A stretch of DNA of 64,000 nt. Source: Candidatus Latescibacterota bacterium. GTDB lineage: Bacteria; Latescibacterota; UBA2968. Positions within the stretch are counted from its first letter, which is position 1. Every line of letters begins with the position of its first letter. Position numbers and translations under genes: made by a program. Below, in pieces: positions 31,891 to 39,820 of this stretch. The notes below the pieces were generated by a model. That model did not search any database and was not told where the DNA came from. It saw nothing but the letters and a program-made list of their open reading frames with translations. The stretch spans positions 62,001 through 126,000 of the forward strand of contig JAJDYX010000027.1 in assembly GCA_022824945.1 (NCBI GenBank), read 5' to 3'.

Positions 31891-32931
31891 GTGATTAATG
31901 CGAAAAATACACAAGCGCGTGAAGCATTTGTTGACGTAGCAGATGTACAGGTTGGCAGCCGGGTGCTGGATCTCGGCTGGGAGGGAGACTGTCTCGAATG
32001 TTTGCAGAAAACAGGTGCTCGGGTAACTTTTGTAGGAGAGGATATTCGCGCTGTGCAAAAGGCAGAAGCACTTCGAACAAACGGCGTGCTCAGTGCAATG
32101 CCGGCACAGGTAATTTCCGACGCACAGGTCGTATTTTACAGACCCGCACAAAGATCTGCTAAGGGACAGGTGTTTGAATGGATTGATCAAAGCTTTCAGG
32201 CTCTTGAAAAGGGCGGCGCGCTTTATCTGGCGGGTCAGCGGAATCGCGGCATTAGAAGTTATGCCGCGTATTTACACGCGGTTTTTGGCAATAGCAAACG
32301 CGCAGGGCGCATAGGCAGAGTGGAAATTTATAGCGCAAAAAAGGAGCAGGACGATCCTTGCCAGGCACCGGTTGACAATCGAATGACATTTGAATTGCGC
32401 GATTTGCCGGGCAGTCCATATAGTGTTGAAACCCGTGCGGGCGTTTTTTCACGAGATGGACTTGATAACGGAACGAGATTGCTGATCGACTGCATGGAAG
32501 TCCGGCCCACAGATCAGGTGCTGGACTGGGGGTGTGGCTGGGGGGCACTCGGTATGGTTGCTGCGCGTCTATCTGCAAAAGGCAGCGCAACGCTCGTCGA
32601 TTCAAATATTCGCGCTGTTTCTTGCGCAAAAGGAAATTTGAGGCGAAATCGAATTTGCAATGGCGTGGCTCGTGTAGAAGATGCTCGGGTTCTTGACCAG
32701 CGCGAGAAATTCGATCTGATTGTTTCAAACCCACCCTTTCACGATGGCAATTCAGCGACATACCCTCTTATTGAAGGTGCTTTTCGAGCATTGCGACCGG
32801 GAGGGCGTTTGATGCTTGTTGTGATGCGTCCAGAAGCGTATTTGAAACACATTCGCAGGATTTTTGGACATGGGAGCATCGTGACTCAAAAAGACGAATA
32901 TGTTGTTCTCCATGCCCATATAGGGAACTAA
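31891..32931 (+). CDS. RsmC/RlmG-like SAM-dependent methyltransferase
   Basis: GTG 31891 is chosen because the in-frame ATG at 31846 sits in a terminator stem with its GGAG only one base away. The product (346 residues) has two Rossmann-type halves. A degenerate N-terminal half (VGSRVLDLGWEGDCLECLQK) is followed by an active C-terminal half with the SAM loop DQVLDWGCGWGALGMVAARL and the N6/N2-type catalytic NPPF (IVSNPPFHDGN). This two-domain plan matches RsmC and RlmG, which make m2G in rRNA. The target RNA cannot be told from sequence. Confidence 0.8.
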   Translation: MINAKNTQAREAFVDVADVQVGSRVLDLGWEGDCLECLQKTGARVTFVGEDIRAVQKAEALRTNGVLSAMPAQVISDAQVVFYRPAQRSAKGQVFEWIDQSFQALEKGGALYLAGQRNRGIRSYAAYLHAVFGNSKRAGRIGRVEIYSAKKEQDDPCQAPVDNRMTFELRDLPGSPYSVETRAGVFSRDGLDNGTRLLIDCMEVRPTDQVLDWGCGWGALGMVAARLSAKGSATLVDSNIRAVSCAKGNLRRNRICNGVARVEDARVLDQREKFDLIVSNPPFHDGNSATYPLIEGAFRALRPGGRLMLVVMRPEAYLKHIRRIFGHGSIVTQKDEYVVLHAHIGN

Positions 32932-32983
32932 TGTATTATACAGGCGTTTATCGAAATGAAGTATAAGGTCTGATAGTTGGAAA

Positions 32984-33054
32984 CGGGTTTCCGCACATGT
33001 TTGGTCTGGTCCCCTCCCACCAGATTGGAACGTCTCGCGGAAGCCCGCTTTTTT
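32984..33054 (+). terminator. Nested hairpin plus T run; large terminator or structured RNA
   Basis: CGGGTTTCCGC (32984-32994) pairs with GCGGAAGCCCG (33037-33047), 11 base pairs with one wobble. Inside it, TCTGGT (33005-33010) pairs with ACCAGA (33019-33024). A CTTTTTT run follows. The element starts about 50 bases past the methyltransferase stop. It may simply terminate that gene, or be a structured leader. The 32932-33232 gap otherwise holds only a repeat at 33159-33200 and no gene. Confidence 0.55.
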
Positions 33055-33158
33055 ATGATTGACACATCCAGTTTCAGAGCGTTAATTCTCACCCGGCAAA
33101 AGTCTTGACAGCCCGGAACTCCGGTTGTATTCTTAGCTTCTTAGCAATATCCAAAAGT

Positions 33159-33200
33159 ATCCGCAGATGGCCCTGTGAAAATAGGTAATGAACGCAGATA
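33159..33200. repeat. Dispersed intergenic repeat (ATCCGCAG...ACGCAGATA)
   Basis: This copy reads ATCCGCAGATGGCCCTGTGA, then AAATAGGTAATG, then AACGCAGATA. It shares both ends and the CCCTGTGAAAA core with the copy at 56152-56200. It lies just before the FAD subunit of the second molybdenum hydroxylase. Confidence 0.65.
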
Positions 33201-33232
33201 AAGTCTGTGGTTTTAATAAAGAGGAGGAAATT

Positions 33233-34108
33233 TTGAACGCATTTGATTATGAAGCACCCCAGTCTGTAGATGAGGCTATTTCTCTGCTCAGCGCGGGAAA
33301 TGGCAATATCGGCATTCTGGCGGGCGGCACGGACTTGATCGCGCAGTTGAAGGAGGGGCGCAAGATCGATTTGATGCTCGATCTCAAGCGGATCCCCGAA
33401 GCAACGGCGTTGAGTTTTAATGAGGATAGCGGTTTGAGCTTTGGCGCGGCAACACCGTGTTCCCAAATTTACGGTTACGATGTTGTCCAAAGTCGTTATC
33501 CCGCGCTTGTAGATTGTACTTCGCTCATCGGTTCTATTCAGATTCAAAACCGCGGATCTATTGGAGGAAATTTCTGCAATGCCTCGCCCGCAGCGGACAC
33601 CCCACCTGCCGTCATTGTTCTGGGCGGCACATGTCGTATTGCTGGTCCAAATGGCACGCGTGAAGTCGCCGCGGAAGATTTCTTTACCGGTCCAGGGCAA
33701 AGTGTTCTTCAATCCGGAGAGTTTTTAATTTCTATTCAGGTGCCAACGCCTGCTGCTAATTCGGGAGCGTTTTTCCTGCGATTTATTCCGCGCAATGAAA
33801 TGGATATCGCAGTCGCTAATGCTGCGGCGTCTGTGGTTTTGGACAGCGGGAAAACGACCATTCAAGAGGCGCGGGTGGCAATTGGTGCCGTCGCACCCAC
33901 CCCATTGCTCGTTGCCGATGCAGGCGCAGCACTCGTGGGAAAAGCGGTAGATGATGAAGATGCAATAGAAGCGGCGTGTGCGGCATCGCGCGCGGCAGCC
34001 AGACCAATTAGCGATATGCGGGGAACTATCGAACAACGGATTCACCTGTCCGGCGTTTTGACACGCCGCGCCATTCAGGGAGCCATTCAGAGAGCAAAGG
34101 AGTCTTGA
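33233..34108 (+). CDS. FAD-binding subunit of a second molybdenum hydroxylase
   Basis: A TTG at 33233 with GAGGAGG five bases upstream is the likely start; an in-frame ATG at 33188 lacks a ribosome site and lies partly in a repeat. The product (291 residues) is CoxM-like: FDYEAPQSVDEAISLLSAG, FAD loops ILAGGTDLIAQLKEG and NRGSIGGNFCNASPAADTPP, and a C-terminal CO_deh_flav_C domain. Unlike the first enzyme's FAD subunit it has no Cys-rich insertion. It is followed by the 2Fe-2S and molybdenum subunits (M-S-L order), in one operon. Confidence 0.9.
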   Translation: MNAFDYEAPQSVDEAISLLSAGNGNIGILAGGTDLIAQLKEGRKIDLMLDLKRIPEATALSFNEDSGLSFGAATPCSQIYGYDVVQSRYPALVDCTSLIGSIQIQNRGSIGGNFCNASPAADTPPAVIVLGGTCRIAGPNGTREVAAEDFFTGPGQSVLQSGEFLISIQVPTPAANSGAFFLRFIPRNEMDIAVANAAASVVLDSGKTTIQEARVAIGAVAPTPLLVADAGAALVGKAVDDEDAIEAACAASRAAARPISDMRGTIEQRIHLSGVLTRRAIQGAIQRAKES

Positions 34109-34112
34109 TCGC

Positions 34113-34589
34113 ATGCCAGGAAAAGTTCACGTTACAACGACAATTAATGGAGAATCGGTCGAGTTTTTGTGCGAACCTCGGCAGACTATTCTCGAAGTTT
34201 TGCGAGATCAACTCGATCTTACGGGCACGAAAGAGGGTTGCAGCAATGGCAACTGCGGCGCGTGTAGCATACTGGTCAATGGACAGGTTATCGATTCTTG
34301 CCTGATGATGGGTGTCGAAGCCGAGGGGCAGGAACTCACGACGATCGAAGGCGTTGCAAGTGCCGATGGTTTGCATCCTCTGCAGCAGCAATTTCTCGAA
34401 CACGCAGCCCTTCAGTGCGGCATTTGCACGCCGGGCTTTATTGTAGCTGCCAAGGCATTGCTCGATCAAGAGTCCGATCCTTCAGAAGAACGCATTCGGT
34501 TATACTTAGCGGGGAATCTGTGCCGTTGCACGGGGTATGACAAAATCGTTCGCGCGGTGCAAGACGCCGCGTCTGAAATGGCCGAATAG
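34113..34589 (+). CDS. 2Fe-2S subunit of a second molybdenum hydroxylase
   Basis: The 158-residue product has the plant-type ferredoxin motif (GTKEGCSNGNCGACSILVNG) and the second cluster motifs (CGICTPGFIVAAK, GNLCRCTGYDKIV). No signal peptide is present, so this enzyme should be cytoplasmic, unlike the Tat-exported one at 18567. It begins four bases after the FAD subunit and ends 15 bases before the large subunit, whose ribosome site GGGAGGTGA is clear. It relays electrons from the molybdenum centre to FAD. Confidence 0.92.
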   Translation: MPGKVHVTTTINGESVEFLCEPRQTILEVLRDQLDLTGTKEGCSNGNCGACSILVNGQVIDSCLMMGVEAEGQELTTIEGVASADGLHPLQQQFLEHAALQCGICTPGFIVAAKALLDQESDPSEERIRLYLAGNLCRCTGYDKIVRAVQDAASEMAE

Positions 34590-34604
34590 GGAGGTGATCC
34601 CATA

Positions 34605-36899
34605 ATGGCGACAAAAACAGAAGATTATCTGGGTATTACAGATTACAAAGTTATTGGCACCAGTCCGATACGACACGATGGCGTCGATAAAGTGGTTGGT
34701 CGAGCAAAATACGGTGCAGATATCGATATGGCTGGCATGTTGCACGGGGCAGTTGTGCGCAGCCCGCATGCACATGCGAGGATCAAATCGATAGATATGA
34801 GCAAGGCTGAAGCGCTTGCAGGTGTAAAAGCCGTGATTACGGTTGAAGACCTGCCATTGCAAGAAGACAAAATTGAAGACTTGGGTGAAGGTGCTGCCAA
34901 TCTCCAGCATCTACGCGCAAATGTACTGGCCGATGGCAAGGTATTGTACCACGGGCATGCAGTGGCTGCGGTTGCGGCAACAGATATTCACACGGCGCAA
35001 GAAGCCGTCGATTTAATCGATATCGAATACGAGGTGTTGCAACCCGTTCTAACTGTCCAGGAAGCCATGAAAGAGGACGCGCCTTTGCTTCTGGAAAACC
35101 AGACCACTGAGTCGCTCGGCGAAGATACGGGACAAAAAAGCAATGTGTGTACCCATTTTCGCCACGAATTGGGCGATGTGGAGAAGGGATTTGCAGAGGC
35201 GGAACTCGTCATTGAGCGAGAATTTGATACTGCGACGGTTCACCAGGGATATATTGAACCCCAAAATGCCACGGCCTTGTGGGGTGCAGATGATCAGATC
35301 ACGGTGTGGTGCAGTACGCAGGGCGCATTTACCGTGCGCGAACAGACTGCGCAGATATTGGATGTGTCGGTTTCACAGGTCAAAGTCGTTCCCATGGAAA
35401 TTGGCGGTGGATTTGGGGGTAAAATTCGGATTTATCTCGAACCTCTGGCCGCGGTTTTGTCGAGAAAGACGGGACGACCTGTCAAGATGGTCATGAGTCG
35501 CACGGAAGTTTTGCAGGCAACTGGCCCGACCGCTGGCTCTTTTATCAAGTGCAAAATGGGGGTTGACAAAGCGGGTAAGATTGTCGCTGCATATGCGTAT
35601 ATGGCGTATGAGTCGGGTGGTTTCCCCGGTAGTTGGGCAGCTCCAGGTGCCATGTGCATTTTCGCACCCTACAATATTCCCAATGTGTTGATTGACGGGT
35701 ACGAGGTACTGGTCAATAAACCGCAGACCATGGCTTATCGGGCACCCGGCGCGACCAATGCCGCTTTTGCTTCCGAAACAATTATCGACGAGATTTGCGA
35801 ACAATTGGATGTCGATCCACTCGAGTTTCGGCTCAAAAACTCTGCCAGAGAAGGCACGCGTCGCTCAGACGGTCCGGTTTATCCGCGAATTGGTAATGAG
35901 GAATGTGTCAAAACAGCTCTGTCTTCCGAGCACTACGCGACGCAGCTCAGTGGTAAAAACCGCGGGCGTGGAATTGCGTCGGGTTTCTGGTTCAACGTGG
36001 GTTTGAAGTCGAGTGCTGCTGCCAGTGTAAATTCCGACGGCACGGTCAGTCTGGTCGAGGGTTCTACAGATATTGGCGGAACCCGAACGTCTATTGCGAT
36101 GCAATTGGCCGAAGTGCTCGGTATCCAGGCCGAAGATGTCAAGCCACAGGTGGCGGATACGGATTCTATCGGCGAGACAGATGTGACCGGGGGAAGTCGC
36201 ACGACATTTGCTACAGGGTGGGCGGCCTATCAGTGCGCCCTGGATATCAAGGAGCAGTTGATTGATCGCGCGGCAAAATTGTGGGAGATCTCGGCTGATG
36301 ATGTGGTTTTTGACGATGGCACATTTTCTTCATCTGATTCTTCTAAAACCATCTCGTTCAAAGAGTTGTCCGGAATGCTTGACGAAACCGGTGGTCCTGT
36401 TATGGGTAGGGCAACCGTAAATCCGTCCGGCGTGGGCGGTGCTTTCGCGGTAATGATTGTCGATATCGAGGTCGATACCGAAACGGGTAAAGTGGAGATT
36501 TTGCGCGTCTCTATGATTCAAGACGCTGGCAAAGCTGTTTATCCCAGTTACGTCGAAGGACAAATGCAGGGAGGCACAGCACAGGGCATTGGCTGGGCAC
36601 TCAACGAAGAATACGCCTATAATCGGGATGGACTTTTGACGAATGCGAGTTTGCTCGATTATCGGATGCCCACATGTCTCGATTTGCCCATGATTGAAAC
36701 CCATATAGTCGAAGTACCAAATCCCGGTCATCCCTATGGTGTGCGAGGGGTGGGAGAAGTACCGATTGTTCCGCCTGCCGCAGCAGTTGCAAATGCAATT
36801 TACGATGCTGTGGGTGTTAGAATGACAAACTTGCCCATGTCACCTGGCGAAGTTCTCAAGGCATTGTGGGCAAAAAATGGTGGAAATGGGACAAGCTGA
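34605..36899 (+). CDS. Molybdopterin-binding large subunit of a second xanthine oxidase family enzyme
   Basis: The 764-residue product shows the CoxL-type order: KVVGRAKYGADIDMAGMLHG, PMEIGGGFGGKIRIYLEPLA, the active-site loop MAYRAPGATNAAFASE and the catalytic Glu in GVRGVGEVPIVPPAAA. The CO dehydrogenase loop (AYRCSFR type) is absent, so it is not form-I CODH. It likely hydroxylates an aldehyde or purine/N-heterocycle. No XdhC-type or cofactor-sulfurase gene is in the window. The enzyme complex should be (LMS)2, cytoplasmic, with an unknown electron acceptor. Confidence 0.9.
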   Translation: MATKTEDYLGITDYKVIGTSPIRHDGVDKVVGRAKYGADIDMAGMLHGAVVRSPHAHARIKSIDMSKAEALAGVKAVITVEDLPLQEDKIEDLGEGAANLQHLRANVLADGKVLYHGHAVAAVAATDIHTAQEAVDLIDIEYEVLQPVLTVQEAMKEDAPLLLENQTTESLGEDTGQKSNVCTHFRHELGDVEKGFAEAELVIEREFDTATVHQGYIEPQNATALWGADDQITVWCSTQGAFTVREQTAQILDVSVSQVKVVPMEIGGGFGGKIRIYLEPLAAVLSRKTGRPVKMVMSRTEVLQATGPTAGSFIKCKMGVDKAGKIVAAYAYMAYESGGFPGSWAAPGAMCIFAPYNIPNVLIDGYEVLVNKPQTMAYRAPGATNAAFASETIIDEICEQLDVDPLEFRLKNSAREGTRRSDGPVYPRIGNEECVKTALSSEHYATQLSGKNRGRGIASGFWFNVGLKSSAAASVNSDGTVSLVEGSTDIGGTRTSIAMQLAEVLGIQAEDVKPQVADTDSIGETDVTGGSRTTFATGWAAYQCALDIKEQLIDRAAKLWEISADDVVFDDGTFSSSDSSKTISFKELSGMLDETGGPVMGRATVNPSGVGGAFAVMIVDIEVDTETGKVEILRVSMIQDAGKAVYPSYVEGQMQGGTAQGIGWALNEEYAYNRDGLLTNASLLDYRMPTCLDLPMIETHIVEVPNPGHPYGVRGVGEVPIVPPAAAVANAIYDAVGVRMTNLPMSPGEVLKALWAKNGGNGTS

Positions 36900-36941
36900 T
36901 TTGTGAGAATCTGAATAGACATCCAATCCAAAGGGGGTAAC

Positions 36942-37541
36942 ATGAATCGAGTGATTCCAATATTAGCTGCCTGGGGACTGGCAGCCCTGATAGTGCTGTG
37001 TGTTCCTCAGATGGCCAATGCCCTGGGGTTGGGAGTCAAAGCGGGTGTGAGCCTGACGCGCGAACAGCAGTTTGACACCTTTTATGGCATGGGGGGACAA
37101 TTTGACTCTCACCGATGGATGCTCGGAGGCAATCTCGATCTGGGATCAGTTATGTTACCCAAATTGCATCTACTGCCGGGCATGGATATCGCGGTACAGG
37201 AGAACTTGCGCGTTTATGTCGTCAATTTGGATGTCGTTTACTTTTTTCATCAGACTCCGGTCGGACGGGCCTATGTCGGTGGTGGTTTTGGAACCCACTT
37301 TTTTCGCCCCAAAACAGCGTTGGATACCATAGAGCCGGATCCAGCGGCAGAAGCGTCTGAAGATCTCTCTCTTGCCCCCCCCTCAAACGATACCAAAATC
37401 AGCGTAAATATACCATTGGGGTATCGGCGCAAATTGGGGCCAGTGCTGTCCTGGTTTGGCGAAATAAAACTCATCATTGCCGACGACGAGAAAGATAGCG
37501 CATTGCAATTCACAATTGGTTTTCACTTTGGTAACGAATAG
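36942..37541 (+). CDS. Small outer-membrane beta-barrel protein
   Basis: The 199-residue product has a signal peptide (MNRVIPILAAWGLAALIVLC through NALG). Alternating hydrophobic strands typical of an 8-strand barrel follow (LGLGVKAGVSLTREQQF, GRAYVGGGFGTHFFRPK, VNIPLGYRRKLGPVLSWFGE). It ends in FTIGFHFGNE, close to the terminal aromatic signal used by the BAM complex. It resembles OmpW/opacity-type barrels. GGGGG before ATG 36942 is a plausible ribosome site. The link to the preceding hydroxylase operon (43-base gap) is uncertain. Confidence 0.75.
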   Translation: MNRVIPILAAWGLAALIVLCVPQMANALGLGVKAGVSLTREQQFDTFYGMGGQFDSHRWMLGGNLDLGSVMLPKLHLLPGMDIAVQENLRVYVVNLDVVYFFHQTPVGRAYVGGGFGTHFFRPKTALDTIEPDPAAEASEDLSLAPPSNDTKISVNIPLGYRRKLGPVLSWFGEIKLIIADDEKDSALQFTIGFHFGNE

Positions 37542-37550
37542 GAAGGGTTT

Positions 37551-37649
37551 ATGGCGGGTAGTGAGCGCAGAAAAGAGCTTCGCCGAAGACGACAGAGGCG
37601 AAAAAAACGCCTTAAAGCACGTCGTCGAGAAGGAAGAAGTGGGAAGTAA
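37551..37649 (+). CDS. Very basic small protein, 32 aa
   Basis: ATG 37551 has AGGAAGGG upstream and encodes 32 residues, about half Arg or Lys (MAGSERRKELRRRRQRRKKR, then LKARRREGRSGK). Its N-terminal RRKELRRRRxRRKK resembles small Arg-rich proteins known as DUF6800 in Planctomycetes, recalled from memory. Such proteins may bind RNA or the ribosome. It starts nine bases after the barrel gene. The last codons (GRSGK-stop) lie in a GAAGTGGGAAGTAAG-type repeat. Confidence 0.5.
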   Translation: MAGSERRKELRRRRQRRKKRLKARRREGRSGK

Positions 37650-37775
37650 GAACTGATAATAGGCATGGCGATTAAAAACGGATAGACAATAAGAGCCCTT
37701 GCCATATATGCGTTTTTTTGTACATTAAAGAGAATCATATCAGACCCGTAGTGTCATTTTTCAGGAGGTTTTTCA

Positions 37776-38141
37776 ATGGCTAATCCCAAAGTCATCGCCT
37801 ATTTGAAGCCAGTCTGTGGTTGGAGCGGTGGTGTGCGCGCTGTTCTGACAAAATATGGATTGGAGTACGAAGACCGCGATATTATTAACAATCCCGACAA
37901 CTATCGCGAGATGGTTATGAAGAGTGGGCAGCCCTTACAGCCCTGCGTGCAGGTTGGGGATACGATGCTGGCTGATATCAGTGGTGATGAGTTGGAAGGT
38001 TGGTTAATCGCAAATGGGTACCAGCCCGGAGGTCCAGATCCCGAGGTTCCCACGGATCGTTCCTGTACAGATGAAGAGCATGAAGCAATGGCGCGCGCAG
38101 CACAGCAACCGACCATTGCCAATCCTCACTTTGGTAGATAA
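37776..38141 (+). CDS. Monothiol glutaredoxin-like protein
   Basis: The 121-residue product has the thioredoxin-like fold start NPKVIAYLKPVCGWSGGVRA. The active site is C14-G-W-S17 (C-x-x-S, monothiol), and the glutathione-binding loop QPLQPCVQVGDTML follows in the place of TVP. About 30 extra C-terminal residues follow the core. ATG 37776 has CAGGAGG upstream. It probably handles glutathione-type disulfides or Fe-S transfer. It stands alone, ended by a strong terminator at 38167. Confidence 0.85.
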   Translation: MANPKVIAYLKPVCGWSGGVRAVLTKYGLEYEDRDIINNPDNYREMVMKSGQPLQPCVQVGDTMLADISGDELEGWLIANGYQPGGPDPEVPTDRSCTDEEHEAMARAAQQPTIANPHFGR

Positions 38142-38166
38142 AAACAAGGTGATGATTTTTACAGCG

Positions 38167-38201
38167 AGGCGATCCTCAAGGCTAAGGGTCGCCTTTTTTT
38201 T
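38167..38201 (+). terminator. Rho-independent terminator after glutaredoxin gene
   Basis: AGGCGATCC (38167-38175) pairs with GGGTCGCCT (ending about 38194, one wobble), followed by a run of eight T. It lies 25 bases past the glutaredoxin stop. Confidence 0.85.
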
Positions 38202-38252
38202 GCGCGAATAAGAGCCATTTGCAGATACTTTTATATTCAGGTAGTGAATACT

Positions 38253-38927
38253 ATGCAGACGCGCGTTCTCGAAAAAGAGATTGCGGGATGTGCCCTGTGC
38301 AAACGTCTGGTCGAATACTGCCGCACCTTTGAGCTTGCGGAAAATCGCAAAATTGGCGATTGCGATTACTGGGCAAAACCCGTTCCGGGGTTTGGAGATG
38401 TCAATGCACAATTGCTTATTATAGGCCTGGCTCCCGGCGCACACGGAGCCAACCGCACGGGCAGACCATTTACGGGCGATGGCGCTGGCGATGTGCTGTA
38501 CCGCGCGCTCTTCCGGCACGGTTTTGCCAACCGGAAAACAGCGGTTGATCTCCACGACGGCATGCGCTTGAACAATGTGTATATCACGAATGCCGTCAAG
38601 TGCGTCCCACCTCAAAATCGCCCCAGGTCCGAAGAAAAGCGCGCGTGTCTCGATTGGCTGGCACAGGAGATGACGTTCTTGCGTCGCGTAAAAATTGTTC
38701 TGGCGATGGGCAGGGATGCGTTTGACAGTTATATAAGGCTGGAGAGGTCCGCAGGGCGTGTGGCGAGGCTGAATGCCTATCGTTTCCAGCACGGTAGCGT
38801 GTACCGATTGGACGATAAAATTCTCGTGGCAACCTACCATTTTAGTCGCTACAATATGAATACAGGCGTGCTGACAGAAGATATGATCGATGTGTTGTTC
38901 CAGCGCGTGCGTGCATTGCTGAAGTGA
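38253..38927 (+). CDS. Uracil-DNA glycosylase, family 5 (UDGb) type
   Basis: The product (224 residues from ATG 38253; GTG 38244 would add three) has the UDG superfamily motif 1 as LIIGLAPGAHGANRTGRPFT followed by GDGAGD, characteristic of family 5. Motif 2 is TYHFSRYNMNTGVLT. Cys residues at the start (GCALCKRL) and in the middle (NAVKCVPPQ, RACLDW) fit the four [4Fe-4S] ligands. It removes uracil and perhaps other deaminated bases. It converges on hpt, 20 bases away. Confidence 0.9.
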   Translation: MQTRVLEKEIAGCALCKRLVEYCRTFELAENRKIGDCDYWAKPVPGFGDVNAQLLIIGLAPGAHGANRTGRPFTGDGAGDVLYRALFRHGFANRKTAVDLHDGMRLNNVYITNAVKCVPPQNRPRSEEKRACLDWLAQEMTFLRRVKIVLAMGRDAFDSYIRLERSAGRVARLNAYRFQHGSVYRLDDKILVATYHFSRYNMNTGVLTEDMIDVLFQRVRALLK

Positions 38928-38947
38928 GGGGCTGGGGGGGTAGGTGA

Positions 38948-39478
38948 CTACGGAGGGGTCAGCACAGCTATGTAGGGGAGGTTGCGGTAGGCTTGATTAT
39001 AGTCGAGACCATAGCCCACCACAAATTGGTCCGGAATGGTGAAACCACAGTGATGGATGGGAACGGGTACGATTCTGCGTTCGGGTTTGTCCAGGAGGGT
39101 GCAAATACCGAGACTACGCGGGTTTCTGTCCTTTAATAATGTGAGAAGTGCAGAGATCGTGCGTCCGGTATCGACAATATCTTCGACAACGAGCACATGA
39201 CGGTCGTCAATTTCACGACTGAGGTCTTTTGTGAATGTCACTGTGCCCGAGCTGCTTGTACCGACATAACTCGAAATTCCGATAAAATCGATTTCAATGG
39301 GACTGCTTATCGCACGCGAAAGATCTACTAAAAAGTAGAGGGCACCTGTTAAAATGCCCACGAGAGTAACACCGTCCGGGTACTGTGCAGAAATTTCGGC
39401 GCCGAGTTCACGAACGCGGTTTTGGATTGTTTTTTCGTCAATTAATATAGAACTGTGGTGAGGATCAAAAACCTGCAC
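38948..39478 (-). CDS. hpt: Hypoxanthine phosphoribosyltransferase
   Basis: The 176-residue product, GTG start at 39478 after an ideal AAGGAGG, is a type I phosphoribosyltransferase. It has the N-terminal GVTLVGILTGALYFLVDLSR and the PRPP-binding motif HVLVVEDIVDTGRTISALL. The C-terminal loop is QFVVGYGLDYNQAYRNLPYI. The length and motifs match bacterial Hpt for hypoxanthine (and guanine) salvage. It stands alone on the minus strand, diverging from the mutL leader. Confidence 0.95.
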   Translation of the reverse strand: MQVFDPHHSSILIDEKTIQNRVRELGAEISAQYPDGVTLVGILTGALYFLVDLSRAISSPIEIDFIGISSYVGTSSSGTVTFTKDLSREIDDRHVLVVEDIVDTGRTISALLTLLKDRNPRSLGICTLLDKPERRIVPVPIHHCGFTIPDQFVVGYGLDYNQAYRNLPYIAVLTPP

Positions 39479-39684
39479 TGGACAAACCTCCTTGTGATGG
39501 AAAGATGGTATAAATTAAACGATTTATTTTTTAAGTCAAATTCCATTGGGGCTAATTCATACCCATCAAAATGCGCGTTATCATTGTGGCCTGGTTAGCG
39601 CGTATATCTCCTGAGGTATTTGAAGGAATCCCTTGATTCAGATTTGTAAAAATGCTATATTTGCGTCGAAGCTTGTGCTTCACA

Positions 39685-39792
39685 AAAAAACGCCTTGAAT
39701 CTGCATGAGGGTAGCCCCGCAGGAAGTTTTCCGCTGTTTTAACACCGGGACTTCGACAACCATTTCGGCACCCGGCGGGTTAGGCGTTTTTT
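39685..39792 (+). ncRNA. Structured leader RNA or attenuator upstream of mutL
   Basis: AAAAAACGCCT (39685-39695) pairs perfectly with AGGCGTTTTTT (39782-39792), enclosing about 85 bases. Inside are GGG-TAG-CCC, GC-A-GGAA/TTCC-GC and a CCGGG...CCCGG hairpin. A T-rich tract follows. No plus-strand gene lies upstream (hpt is divergent, its start 200 bases away), so the unit is either a small RNA with its own terminator or a regulatory leader for mutL-miaA. The family is not recognised. The rest of 39479-39820 shows a GAAGC/GCTTC hairpin at 39668-39681 and no gene. Confidence 0.45.
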
Positions 39793-39820
39793 GTTTTCTT
39801 TTTTTTAATCTATTCTCAAT

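Noticed and set aside
34605-36899. Form-I carbon monoxide dehydrogenase
   Set aside because: The M-S-L order fits, but the CODH active loop (AYRCSFR type) is absent; it reads AYRAPGATNAA, so another molybdenum hydroxylase is likely.
39685-39792. tRNA-Sec, SRP RNA or tmRNA
   Set aside because: No matching conserved core for any of these was found inside the outer stem.
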